A DNA stretch of 7,118 nt from an uncultured Paenibacillaceae bacterium (GCA_937983035.1 CALKAN010000204.1:1-7118), one strand, 5' to 3'. Positions 1-5,810 are shown, numbered from the stretch's first letter. The notes: generated by a model from the sequence alone, not told the origin. A program made the numbers and translations.

Positions 1-533
1 ATGTAAGCTGCGCAAGACGGCGGCATCGCAGCAGCCAACTGTTCAAAATGACGCCGATCTTCCTCCTCGCTCAAATCAGGGCGCCACATGCCTCTTCCGC
101 TGAACGGCTTGCCTGTTGAATGCATGCTTTCCGTTTCATATTGCCAACTGAACACTTCAATGCCAGGCACCATCTTCCTGCATTTGGCCAAATGCCAAAC
201 AAACAAAGCGGCGTGCTGCCAATAGTCGATGTCCGGACCAAATGCCATTTCTTTGCACAAATCTGTCCTCTGCTGATCTTGACAAGCAGCCAAAAAATGA
301 AAACTGTCTAAAGCGCTCACAGCGATGCCGGCCGCAGAAACTTCATGCAAATGACCGCCGCGATGATCATCCGGCAGCCATAACAGAGCAGTTCTTTCCT
401 TCATGCTCCTCCATTTCGGCAATGCTGACGCCAAACGTTGCTTCCATTCTCTCGGGTGCAGCAGTCTTCCCTCTTGCATGACATAACAAAAGAAAGCGTC
501 ACCTAACCATAATCCGTGAAGTACTCCGATCAT
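1..533 (-). CDS. SNF2-family DEAD/DEAH helicase, N-terminal part (cut by window edge)
   Basis: I translated this frame by hand: 177 codons are open from an ATG at 533-531 to the left edge. The protein begins MIGVLHGLWLGDAFF and the visible end reads SGRGMWRPDLSEEEDRR, then LAAAMPPSCAAY. A tryptophan-rich start followed by a W-x-P-x-L-S-x-x-x-D block and an L-A-x-A-M-P-P-x-C block is typical of the N-terminal accessory region of bacterial SNF2-type helicases (HelZ-like, about 1000 residues). The RecA-like helicase domains would lie outside the window. The start is supported by AGAAGGGA about 6 nt upstream and an in-frame TAG 12 nt before the ATG. The expected role is ATP-dependent DNA translocation or remodelling in the cytoplasm; the exact function in Firmicutes is poorly known. 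The family assignment is recall of motif spacing, not a search, and no ATPase motif can be seen here. Two plus-strand ORFs opposite it are shadows. Confidence 0.7.
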   Translation of the reverse strand, partial: MIGVLHGLWLGDAFFCYVMQEGRLLHPREWKQRLASALPKWRSMKERTALLWLPDDHRGGHLHEVSAAGIAVSALDSFHFLAACQDQQRTDLCKEMAFGPDIDYWQHAALFVWHLAKCRKMVPGIEVFSWQYETESMHSTGKPFSGRGMWRPDLSEEEDRRHFEQLAAAMPPSCAAY

Positions 534-677
534 CGCAGATCCCTTCTATTTGCTACCTGATCCATGAAAATTTCTAATGATGCATAACATTCATCCATTA
601 CATATTGAACCGTATAAACCATTCCATGCTTCATGCATGCTTTTGCCGAACATAACCATCACTAAATCACGCACACC

Positions 678-722
678 CATCACTGTACATTACATCACTG
701 TACATCTCATCAGTGTGCTTCT
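678..722. repeat. 15-bp tandem repeat, three units
   Basis: Units start at 678, 693 and 708. They read CATCACTGTACATTA, CATCACTGTACATCT and the diverged CATCAGTGTGCTTCT. The first two share 13 identical bases. A fourth, weaker CATCTAATCAG continuation starts at 723. Function unknown; probably slipped-strand duplication in non-coding DNA. Confidence 0.75.
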
Positions 723-736
723 CATCTAATCAGCTA

Positions 737-769
737 CAGTCCAACTCAGCTGCCAGTCCAACTCAGCTG
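737..769. repeat. 17-bp direct repeat, two units, each with a CAGCTG palindrome
   Basis: CAGTCCAACTCAGCTG occurs at 737-752 and again, identical over 16 bases, at 754-769. Each copy ends in the palindrome CAGCTG. It directly follows the 15-bp repeat block. Confidence 0.8.
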
Positions 770-785
770 ACATCCGATCAAATGC

Positions 786-822
786 AAAATTTCAGTGCAT
801 TTTTCCAATTTCCTGAAATTTT
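786..822. repeat. Perfect 10-bp inverted repeat, 17-nt loop
   Basis: AAAATTTCAG at 786-795 is complementary to CTGAAATTTT at 813-822. The stem is AT-rich and no T-run follows, so it is a poor terminator. It lies about 100 bp upstream of the ferredoxin -10 box and may be a protein-binding site or chance. A related half-site, GAAATTTCCAG, lies near 884. Confidence 0.45.
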
Positions 823-902
823 CATGTTTTACTTAGTTTACTGATCCATCGAGTGAAAGGCAAGTCAAAAGCAAAAGGTTCGTGAAATTTCCAGTATGAA
901 TC

Positions 903-931
903 TTTTATTACTGCATATAAGCTAGTATAAT
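903..931 (+). promoter_or_regulatory. Sigma-A-like promoter for the ferredoxin gene
   Basis: A perfect TATAAT lies at 926-931. The -35 region is weak (TTTTAT at 903-908, 17-bp spacer). Transcription would start near 938, giving a leader of about 70 nt. The leader includes a small stem, GGTGG pairing with CCACC, around 945-970. Confidence 0.5.
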
Positions 932-1009
932 GGAATTCATGAGCGGTGGTGATTCATCATTTCGCCACCTTAGATATGTATTATTATTTGTAAAAGGAGG
1001 TATTCATAA

Positions 1010-1249
1010 ATGACGTTCGTAATCACTTCCCCTTGCATTGATGAAAAGGCAGCGGATTGTGTTGATGTTTGTCCTGTAGACTGCATAGAAGAAGGCGAAG
1101 ATCAATATTATATCGACCCAGACGTTTGCATTGATTGCGGCGCTTGTGAGATGGCTTGCCCGGTATCAGCCATTTATCATGAAGACGATGTGCCGGATGA
1201 TGAAAAAGAATACATCGAGAAAAACCGCAAGTTTTTTGAAGATAGATAA
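1010..1249 (+). CDS. fdxA: Seven-iron ferredoxin, [3Fe-4S][4Fe-4S] type
   Basis: This is a 79-residue acidic, soluble electron-transfer protein. Cysteines fall at 9, 17, 21, 25, 40, 43, 46 and 50. Compared with Azotobacter FdI numbering (shifted by one), C9, C17 and C50 should bind a [3Fe-4S] cluster, and C21, C40, C43 and C46 a [4Fe-4S] cluster. C25 is the conserved non-ligand cysteine. Residue 12 is Glu where an eight-iron protein would have a ligand cysteine, so two [4Fe-4S] clusters are unlikely. The sequence closely resembles the Bacillus schlegelii seven-iron ferredoxin in the YYIDPDVCIDCGACE and SAIYHED segments. It should pass low-potential electrons to unidentified cytoplasmic partners. 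The start is fixed by AAAAGGAGGT at 992-1001, 8 nt before the ATG. It is monocistronic, with a promoter near 926 and a terminator at 1254. The antisense ORF over it is a shadow. Confidence 0.96.
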   Translation: MTFVITSPCIDEKAADCVDVCPVDCIEEGEDQYYIDPDVCIDCGACEMACPVSAIYHEDDVPDDEKEYIEKNRKFFEDR

Positions 1250-1253
1250 AGAC

Positions 1254-1307
1254 AAGAAGCTGTGCTTCCGATGTGCATGTGGGAGACAGCTTCTTTTCTT
1301 GCTGTTT
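1254..1307 (+). terminator. Rho-independent terminator of the ferredoxin gene
   Basis: AAGAAGCTGT at 1254-1263 pairs perfectly with ACAGCTTCTT at 1286-1295. A further five pairs (1265-1269 with 1281-1285, one G-T) form past a single bulged G. A T-rich but interrupted tail follows. It begins 5 nt after the ferredoxin stop codon. Confidence 0.85.
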
Positions 1308-1329
1308 TTTCATCCTTTTGGACAGCTCT

Positions 1330-1358
1330 TTGCAATGCGTCTCATTTAACTTTATGAT
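1330..1358 (+). promoter_or_regulatory. Candidate promoter for the J-like membrane protein gene
   Basis: TTGCAA at 1330-1335, a 17-bp spacer and TATGAT at 1353-1358 match the sigma-A pattern moderately. It lies just past the ferredoxin terminator and about 60 bp before the next start codon, which is where a promoter is needed. Confidence 0.45.
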
Positions 1359-1418
1359 GATTGTAAACCATCTTGATCACCATTTTGCCTTCAACACGTT
1401 TCTCGAAAGGAGATAATG

Positions 1419-2261
1419 ATGGATCTCAAAGAAGCGTATGAGACACTTGGACTAACCGAAGACGCACCTATGGAAGAAGTCGAAAAAACATATGAGATGC
1501 ATTTGCGAAGAAGCAGGCGCGGCAGCGATCAAGATCAGCTTTCCCGCATCAATGAAGCTTACCGCTTCATTAAAAATGAAGCATACAAACGAGCAATCGA
1601 AGCAAGCCAAGAAGGAAAAAAACCTTGGCAAGAAAAGCTTGAACATATTTGGTATTACTACAAATGGCATATCATAGGCGGGTTTTTGTTTATTTTTTTT
1701 GCTGCATCCATCGCACTGGCTGTAATAAATCATGTGCAAGAACAGAAAGAACTGGCGAATTTGCCGCCCCCATCCGTCGAAATCATGATCTACGGCGATT
1801 TCTTCTCGCCCAACACAGAGCGATTGGAACAGCAGCTGCTCAACGCGCAGAAAGAGTGGCAGCGCGTGCGCACGGTTTTCTCCTATTTTCCACTGGATGC
1901 ACGCGATCCTTATGCGCTGGCTGCCCAGCAAAGAAGCTTGCTTGATTTAGTATCCGAGACTCCGGATCTTTTCTTGGCTGACGAAGACAATTTCATGAGA
2001 TTGCATAAACAAGGCGCATTTCAGCCGCTGGACGCGTGGGAACAAGACATCTCCGCTTGGTTCGAGAAAGATCAGCTCATCTACTTGCGTGATGAAGAAA
2101 ACGGGGAAGAACGCTTATACGGGATTGAAGTTGCGACAACCGGCGTGTTAGACGGCGTATTCTTCGAAGTGGAAAGCGTCATTTGCGGCATAAGCATTCA
2201 TGCTGCCAATCTTAACGAAGCGATTGAAGCATTGCGAGTCATATCGTCAGAAAACAACTGA
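1419..2261 (+). CDS. Membrane protein with degenerate J-like domain and extracytoplasmic domain
   Basis: Residues are numbered from the second of two adjacent ATGs (1419). That start sits 6 nt after GAAAGGAG, whereas the first ATG (1416) sits only 3 nt after it. Residues 2-60 resemble a J-domain fold: an LKEAYETLGL start, a basic helix with LRRSRR, then INEAYRFI. The HPD tripeptide needed to stimulate DnaK is absent, so co-chaperone activity is doubtful. Residues 84-104 form one hydrophobic helix preceded by a basic and aromatic stretch (YYYKWH), which predicts the N-terminus inside and the rest outside. The roughly 170-residue outer part (VEIMIYGDFFSP, then TPDLFLADEDNFMRLHKQGAFQPLD) recalls pieces of a type 1 solute-binding fold, but is too short for a complete one. 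Proteins of this layout in Paenibacillus are usually annotated as J-domain proteins of unknown role. The YbjQ gene follows after 81 bp on the same strand. Confidence 0.75.
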   Translation: MDLKEAYETLGLTEDAPMEEVEKTYEMHLRRSRRGSDQDQLSRINEAYRFIKNEAYKRAIEASQEGKKPWQEKLEHIWYYYKWHIIGGFLFIFFAASIALAVINHVQEQKELANLPPPSVEIMIYGDFFSPNTERLEQQLLNAQKEWQRVRTVFSYFPLDARDPYALAAQQRSLLDLVSETPDLFLADEDNFMRLHKQGAFQPLDAWEQDISAWFEKDQLIYLRDEENGEERLYGIEVATTGVLDGVFFEVESVICGISIHAANLNEAIEALRVISSENN

Positions 2262-2282
2262 TGTCTGTGCTTCAATAACAAC

Positions 2283-2311
2283 TTGACCACGCCTGAACAC
2301 AGCCATAAAAA
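2283..2311 (+). promoter_or_regulatory. Possible internal promoter before the YbjQ gene
   Basis: TTGACC at 2283-2288, a 17-bp spacer and TAAAAA at 2306-2311. The -35 box is good and the -10 box poor. No terminator lies between the two genes, so co-transcription with the upstream gene is equally possible. Confidence 0.3.
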
Positions 2312-2342
2312 ATGAACAATAAATAAACAGGAGGTTAACCAT

Positions 2343-2654
2343 ATGATTTTATCCACGACGCCAACGATTGAAGGTCATCCGATCAAAGAATACCTCGGCA
2401 TCGTATGCGGTGAAGCCATCATGGGCGCAAATGTCGTCCGCGATATTTTCGCATCCATTACCGATATTGTCGGGGGACGGTCCGGCGCTTATGAAAGCAA
2501 ACTGAAAGATGCGCGCGACGTTGCATTTCGAGAGATGGAAGCATCAGCATCGAGACTTCGCGCGAATGCCATTGTCGGGATTGACATCGACTATGAAGTC
2601 GTGCGGGACGGCATGTTGATGGTTACCGTGAGCGGCACCGCTGTGCGCATTTGA
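2343..2654 (+). CDS. YbjQ/UPF0145 family protein (DUF74, putative heavy-metal-binding)
   Basis: This 103-residue cytoplasmic protein matches the UPF0145 family in length and pattern. It opens MILSTTPTIEGHPIKEYLGI, continues with CGEAIMGANVVRDIFA, then a glycine/arginine turn (VGGRSGAYE), a long helix (KLKDARDVAFREMEASA) and the signature ANAIVGIDIDYEV. It ends with a strand rich in valine and threonine. Family members are small alpha/beta proteins reported to form pentamers. The 'heavy-metal-binding' label is historical and the biochemical role is not established. One cysteine (C22) is present and no clear metal motif is visible. The start is well supported by AGGAGGT at 2329-2335, 7 nt before the ATG. 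It lies 81 bp after the J-like membrane protein gene and is probably read with it. The minus-strand ORF over its 3' end is a shadow. Confidence 0.9.
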   Translation: MILSTTPTIEGHPIKEYLGIVCGEAIMGANVVRDIFASITDIVGGRSGAYESKLKDARDVAFREMEASASRLRANAIVGIDIDYEVVRDGMLMVTVSGTAVRI

Positions 2655-2724
2655 AATTTCCTGGCACAATTATGCCGAACGCTCACTATTTCCTTACAAA
2701 GAGCATGACGATCATGTGACAAGC

Positions 2725-2749
2725 TGCCGGCATTCAGACCTTGCCGGCA
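2725..2749. repeat. Perfect 8-bp GC-rich inverted repeat
   Basis: TGCCGGCA at 2725-2732 and again at 2742-2749, separated by 9 nt. Each arm is itself a palindrome. No T-run follows on either strand, so it is not a classical terminator, although it could form a stable RNA stem 3' of the YbjQ gene. Confidence 0.5.
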
Positions 2750-2788
2750 AACCAGCAGCACATGCCGCGTGATCTTTCGCGCAAGCCA

Positions 2789-2819
2789 AAAAAGGGAACC
2801 CGCGCAAGGTTCCCTTTTT
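2789..2819. terminator. Bidirectional Rho-independent terminator between converging genes
   Basis: AAAAAGGGAACC at 2789-2800 pairs perfectly with GGTTCCCTTTTT at 2808-2819 around a 7-nt loop. It has a T-run on both strands. It can end the YbjQ transcript on plus and the deformylase transcript on minus, whose stop codon is at 2917-2919. Confidence 0.93.
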
Positions 2820-2916
2820 CCGCAATGACTCTGTTTTTTTTTCATCAACATTGACGCTGCTCTACATTGAATGACTTTCATGGAGCGTTGTCCCGGATTC
2901 GCCTGTAAAGCACCCG

Positions 2917-3492
2917 CTAGTACAAGCTTCTGCAGTTTTCCGGCACTTGAAAAGGACTCTCTTTATTGATGCGCTCATAAAACATAATCCCGTCCAAGTG
3001 ATCGATCTCATGTTGAAAAACGATGGAAGCATACCCTTTCAGCTTCAATTCGATTTCTTCTCCCTCTATGTTCACTCCTCTGACTCTAATCCGCTCGTAC
3101 CTCGGAACAAACCCGTATATTTCCCGATCAACGGAAAGGCAGCCTTCTCCTGTCGGCAAATAGATCATCGAAACAGAATGGCTCACAATTTTCGGATTGA
3201 TGATGGCATACTCATGCACTTCACCCGCTTCATCCTTAAAATAAGCTGCGAACATTCGCTTATTCAAGCCGATCTGATTCGCCGACAAACCGACTCCTGC
3301 ACGCAAGTTATATTTTTTAGATAAATGCGGATCTTGGCTGTTTTTCAAAAAATGAATCATGCAAATTAATGTTTCCTTATCTTCCTCTGAAGGAGGCACC
3401 GATGCTTCTTGGACAGGGCGATGCAATATTTCATGTCCTTCCCTGACAATATCTTTCATCGTGATCCTGTAATTCGAATGAAATTTGCTCAT
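2917..3492 (-). CDS. def: Peptide deformylase, type 2
   Basis: This enzyme removes the N-formyl group from nascent proteins at the ribosome. With the start chosen here it has 191 residues; Bacillus type 2 enzymes have about 184. All three family motifs are present: GVGLSANQIG (Q73), EGCLSV (C118) and QHEIDHLDG (H161, E162, H165). C118, H161 and H165 bind the metal and E162 is the catalytic base. Motif 1 carries Ser and Asn where GLAAPQ is usual. RITMKDIVREGH matches the normal N-terminus of Bacillus homologues. The frame is open upstream to an ATG at 3642, but a promoter overlaps that ATG, so I reject it. The ATG at 3492 has GGAGG 13 nt upstream, a long spacing. The ATG at 3459 (180 residues) has AGGA about 5 nt upstream and is the alternative. 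The gene is monocistronic. Many Bacillales carry a second deformylase elsewhere. Confidence 0.95.
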   Translation of the reverse strand: MSKFHSNYRITMKDIVREGHEILHRPVQEASVPPSEEDKETLICMIHFLKNSQDPHLSKKYNLRAGVGLSANQIGLNKRMFAAYFKDEAGEVHEYAIINPKIVSHSVSMIYLPTGEGCLSVDREIYGFVPRYERIRVRGVNIEGEEIELKLKGYASIVFQHEIDHLDGIMFYERINKESPFQVPENCRSLY

Positions 3493-3644
3493 GTATAAAA
3501 TAATTCCTCCACCTGAAATAAATTCTTCGCCTCGATCTTTCACAGGCCTAATCATTTGGAAGCCGTTGCCGCTTGCGATCAATTTTTTTTGACGAGCTGC
3601 TCTTATTCCCAGCCCCTCAAGAGTGTCAAACATATTTGACATTG

Positions 3645-3672
3645 ATTATAACAAACTTGGCTTACCTGTCAA
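3645..3672 (-). promoter_or_regulatory. Near-consensus sigma-A promoter of the deformylase gene
   Basis: On the minus strand, TTGACA (3672-3667), a 16-bp spacer and TATAAT (3650-3645) match both consensus boxes perfectly. Transcription should start near 3638. The leader would then be about 145 nt to the ATG at 3492 or about 180 nt to the ATG at 3459. Confidence 0.85.
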
Positions 3673-3906
3673 TGCCTCTGCATAACCAGCATCAAACGGC
3701 AAATCTTCATCCATGACCAAAAATTGGGCTCATTTGCTAACTCGTTTCAACTTTCGCACAACACATTCGCCGCACATGATTCAACATCGGTTTTCAAAGT
3801 GTATGCCGGAACCGGAATCAAAGCTGGAATGAATGACAACTCAAAGCTGAAAAACGTCTAATTTAAGCCCCAAAATATTTTTTTATAAAAAGTTTTCTTT
3901 TTAGTG
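3673..3906. other. Non-coding gap between divergent deformylase and csp promoters
   Basis: No supported gene is seen on either strand. It contains a CCGGAA doublet (3806-3817) and two copies of TCAAAGCTG (3818-3826 and 3841-3849). An AT-rich stretch of A and T tracts from about 3870 to 3905 directly abuts the csp -35 box and could act as an UP element. Confidence 0.5.
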
Positions 3907-3935
3907 TTGCAACCTTTTCTCCTGCATGCTATAAT
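3907..3935 (+). promoter_or_regulatory. Sigma-A promoter of the csp gene
   Basis: TTGCAA at 3907-3912, a 17-bp spacer and a perfect TATAAT at 3930-3935. The AT-rich block just upstream fits an UP element, as expected for a strongly expressed csp gene. The start point should lie near 3942. Confidence 0.8.
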
Positions 3936-3941
3936 AAGGTA

Positions 3942-4084
3942 CTCATATCACTTATGGAACAGTTGATTCACACATTGCAAGAGGCTTTGACACCGTCTTT
4001 AATTCGGCTTGGGCTGCCTGGTCGCGTGTGAATTCCGCCATCAGTATATGAAAGAATATATATTTTTTTGGAGGTTTTTCTTTA
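3942..4084 (+). promoter_or_regulatory. Long structured 5' leader of the csp gene
   Basis: The distance from the inferred start point to the csp ATG is about 140 nt. Long leaders are typical of cold-shock genes, where they change structure with temperature. ATTCACAC (3966-3973) pairs perfectly with GTGTGAAT (4026-4033), closing a 52-nt interior. Inside it are shorter possible stems such as GAC-acc-GTC near 3990. The ribosome binding site GGAGGT (4070-4075) lies outside this stem in an AT-rich stretch. Thermosensing is inferred from gene type and leader length and is not shown by the sequence. Confidence 0.5.
3954..4031 (+). CDS. Possible 25-residue upstream ORF in the csp leader
   Basis: An ATG at 3954 opens a frame coding MEQLIHTLQEALTPSLIRLG and ending LPGRV before TGA (4029-4031). 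The peptide looks amphipathic, but the ATG would lie only about 12 nt from the inferred RNA start. The nearest AAGG is 13 nt upstream and probably not within the transcript. Its stop overlaps the 3' arm of the leader stem, so translation would disrupt that stem. It could easily be chance. Confidence 0.2.
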   Translation: MEQLIHTLQEALTPSLIRLGLPGRV

Positions 4085-4285
4085 ATGGAAACAGGAACAG
4101 TTAAATGGTTTAATGCGGAAAAAGGCTATGGTTTTATCGAAATGGAAGGCGGAAACGATGTATTCGTACATTACAGCGCGATCCAAGGCGAGGGCTTCAA
4201 ATCTTTGGATGAAGGTCAACGCGTTCAATTTGATGTCGTTCAAGGCAACCGCGGCCCGCAAGCTGAAAATGTTGTAAAATTATAA
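4085..4285 (+). CDS. csp: Cold-shock protein (CspA/CspB family)
   Basis: This is a single cold-shock domain of 66 residues, a five-stranded OB-fold that binds single-stranded RNA and DNA and acts as an RNA chaperone and translation helper. RNP1 is KGYGFI at residues 13-18 and RNP2 is VFVHY at 26-30. The conserved TVKWFN start and the end GPQAENVVKL are both present, and length and sequence are fully typical for Bacillales. The start is supported by GGAGGT at 4070-4075 with a 10-nt spacing. It is monocistronic, with a strong promoter, a long leader and a tight terminator 9 nt after the stop codon. I cannot tell from the sequence whether this copy is cold-induced or constitutive, or which paralogue it is. 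Confidence 0.97.
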   Translation: METGTVKWFNAEKGYGFIEMEGGNDVFVHYSAIQGEGFKSLDEGQRVQFDVVQGNRGPQAENVVKL

Positions 4286-4294
4286 TCGGCTGAT

Positions 4295-4321
4295 AAAAAC
4301 CGTCCATTCGGACGGTTTTTT
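4295..4321 (+). terminator. Rho-independent terminator of the csp gene
   Basis: AAAAACCGTCC (4295-4305) pairs perfectly with GGACGGTTTTT (4310-4320) around the tetraloop ATTC, followed by a run of six T. It could also work in the other direction because the 5' arm starts with five A. Confidence 0.95.
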
Positions 4322-4348
4322 AATTTGCCAATATACTTTTGGGTCATC

Positions 4349-4384
4349 AAAAAAGTGACGCGCCAAGCCCGAGGCTTGAACGCG
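4349..4384 (-). terminator. Rho-independent terminator of the solute-binding protein gene
   Basis: On the minus strand CGCG and CAAGCC form a stem with GGCTTG and CGCG around a 3-nt loop, with a small internal bulge, followed by six T (the A-run at 4349-4354 on plus). It lies 16 bp past the stop codon of the binding-protein gene and tail to tail with the csp terminator. Confidence 0.85.
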
Positions 4385-4400
4385 CCGCTTTCCTGCTGCA

Positions 4401-5753
4401 TTATTGCGAAGCTTTCGCAGCTTGAATCTCCTGATTCGTTGCTTCTACCGCTTCTCTAAGCGCCGTATTCAAATCTTTCTCGCCCAATACTGCAACGTTG
4501 AACGCTTCCGTCATGTGCTTGCGAGCAATCGCATCATATTCGGTCAGATGGTGCGGAGCTGCACGCTGAGCCGGAATCATCGCTGCCACGTTTTTCCCTT
4601 TGAAGTTCTCCAGATCTGCGCCATAAGCAGCTCTAATCTCATCATTGTTCAAGATCGTTGCGCGAGGCATTCTTCTCGTAAAGTCCATTTGGAATTCATC
4701 TGAAGTCAAATACATTAATACTTCAAAAGCTTCATCCTTCTTCTCGCTCAGGCTTGCCACCGTATGGTAGTTCGTGTAAGATTGCGCACCCATGCCCGGA
4801 TTCTCGTCATAGAAAGGCACGGATACAACATCCCAGTTCATTTCAACCGGCGGCACTCCTCCAGTGAAGTTCGTGTACATCGCAACAATTTGATCCTTCT
4901 CAAACCATTGACGCTGCAAGGTAACATTCATCTTCTCGCGGTCTAAATTATAGCCGTCGATTTGGTAAAAACGAATAACGCTTTCATAAAACCGTTTCCA
5001 AGCATCATTGTCAAAAATGGCTTGATGAGTTTCCGGATCAATCGGGCTCAAGGAGAGCTGATTCGTTAAACCTTGATGGTTAAAAGAAGTGACGTATCCG
5101 TAATATTGAACTCCGTCTTCCACGCGGGTCAATTGCACGGCTAAATCATAAATTTCATCCCATGTCATGCCGTCTTCCGGATAAGGCACTGCAAACTTGT
5201 CAAAAATATCTTTGTTGTAGAACAGACCAGCTGTTGCAGTCCATACAGGCAAGCCGTAAATGCCTCCGTCAGCAACCTTTTGCTGGAATTCGATCGTTGT
5301 CGGCTCTAAGCGGGAAAGATCATAGTTATACTTGTTAATCAGTTCTGTCAAATCATATTCCAAACCGTATTCAATCAGATGAGAATAAATTTGTCCGCTG
5401 GAATAATAGAAAATATCGATTGTCTGACCGGCCGTCAGCAATTCCGGAATTGTTGTCCCAGACCCGGCAGGGATAAATTCGATCTTGACATGCGGCATTC
5501 CTTTCTCGATCGCATCGCCGTACTCTTCCCTAAATTGTTCTTCGGTTCTCGCCGTCGGCGTATAATAAACCAAAGTGACTTCTTCTTTCGGCTTTAACTC
5601 TTGGACCGGCTCTTTGTTTCCGCTTTCACTTGCGCCGGAAGAATCATTGCTTCCTCCAGACGGCTGCGGGCTTGTATTTGTCGAATCCCCTGAACAAGCA
5701 GCCATTGCAACAGCCAGCAAACCGATCAGCATTGCCAATAAAATTCTTTTCAT
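4401..5753 (-). CDS. Extracellular solute-binding lipoprotein, family 1 (carbohydrate ABC uptake)
   Basis: This is a 450-residue binding protein anchored on the outside of the cytoplasmic membrane. The signal peptide is MKRILLAMLIGLLAVAMAAC: two basic residues, a hydrophobic core and a lipobox ending in C20, the expected lipidated cysteine. Residues 21-56 are a Ser/Gly/Asn-rich flexible linker. The first strand of the mature domain is EVTLVYYTPTAR (about 58-69). ELLTAGQTIDIFYYSSG (104-120) and IYGLPVWTATAGLFYNKDIF (165-184) are hallmarks of the type 1 solute-binding family. The ligand is most likely a sugar or oligosaccharide, but its identity cannot be read from sequence. GGAGGT (5764-5759) lies 5 nt before the ATG. 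No permease or ATPase of the carbohydrate class adjoins it, so it is an orphan in this window. Its promoter, operator-like palindrome and leader are listed separately. Confidence 0.92.
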   Translation of the reverse strand: MKRILLAMLIGLLAVAMAACSGDSTNTSPQPSGGSNDSSGASESGNKEPVQELKPKEEVTLVYYTPTARTEEQFREEYGDAIEKGMPHVKIEFIPAGSGTTIPELLTAGQTIDIFYYSSGQIYSHLIEYGLEYDLTELINKYNYDLSRLEPTTIEFQQKVADGGIYGLPVWTATAGLFYNKDIFDKFAVPYPEDGMTWDEIYDLAVQLTRVEDGVQYYGYVTSFNHQGLTNQLSLSPIDPETHQAIFDNDAWKRFYESVIRFYQIDGYNLDREKMNVTLQRQWFEKDQIVAMYTNFTGGVPPVEMNWDVVSVPFYDENPGMGAQSYTNYHTVASLSEKKDEAFEVLMYLTSDEFQMDFTRRMPRATILNNDEIRAAYGADLENFKGKNVAAMIPAQRAAPHHLTEYDAIARKHMTEAFNVAVLGEKDLNTALREAVEATNQEIQAAKASQ

Positions 5754-5810
5754 CTTGTACCTCCATCATTATTGAAAATCACAGACCAACCAACAATTCG
5801 ACAAATTGCA

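Larger units (their letters stand above)
534..900. other. Non-coding gap between helicase and ferredoxin genes
   Basis: No reading frame with a ribosome binding site or recognisable product is present on either strand. The gap holds two blocks of short tandem repeats (678-769) and an AT-rich inverted repeat (786-822), listed separately. The helicase promoter should lie within the first 100 bases on the minus strand, but I see no hexamer pair good enough to call. Confidence 0.6.

Noticed and set aside
120..481. Two plus-strand ORFs of 63 and 79 codons
   Set aside because: They lie opposite the open helicase frame, have no ribosome binding site and no recognisable product.
678..769. CRISPR-like array
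   Set aside because: The repeats are 15 and 17 bp, directly abutting, with no spacers and no cas genes.
1023..1313. 96-codon minus-strand ORF
   Set aside because: Antisense to the ferredoxin gene and its terminator; shadow.
1452..1931. 159-codon minus-strand ORF
   Set aside because: Antisense to the J-like membrane protein gene; low-complexity Phe/Cys-rich translation and no ribosome binding site.
2591..2881. 96-codon minus-strand ORF
   Set aside because: It crosses the bidirectional terminator and overlaps the YbjQ gene; no supporting start signal.
2947..3324. 125-codon plus-strand ORF
   Set aside because: Antisense to the deformylase gene, which has all its catalytic motifs.
3493..3642. 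50-residue N-terminal extension of the deformylase
   Set aside because: Its ATG overlaps the expected transcription start and the stretch has no counterpart in the known family; an open frame of this length is not rare by chance.
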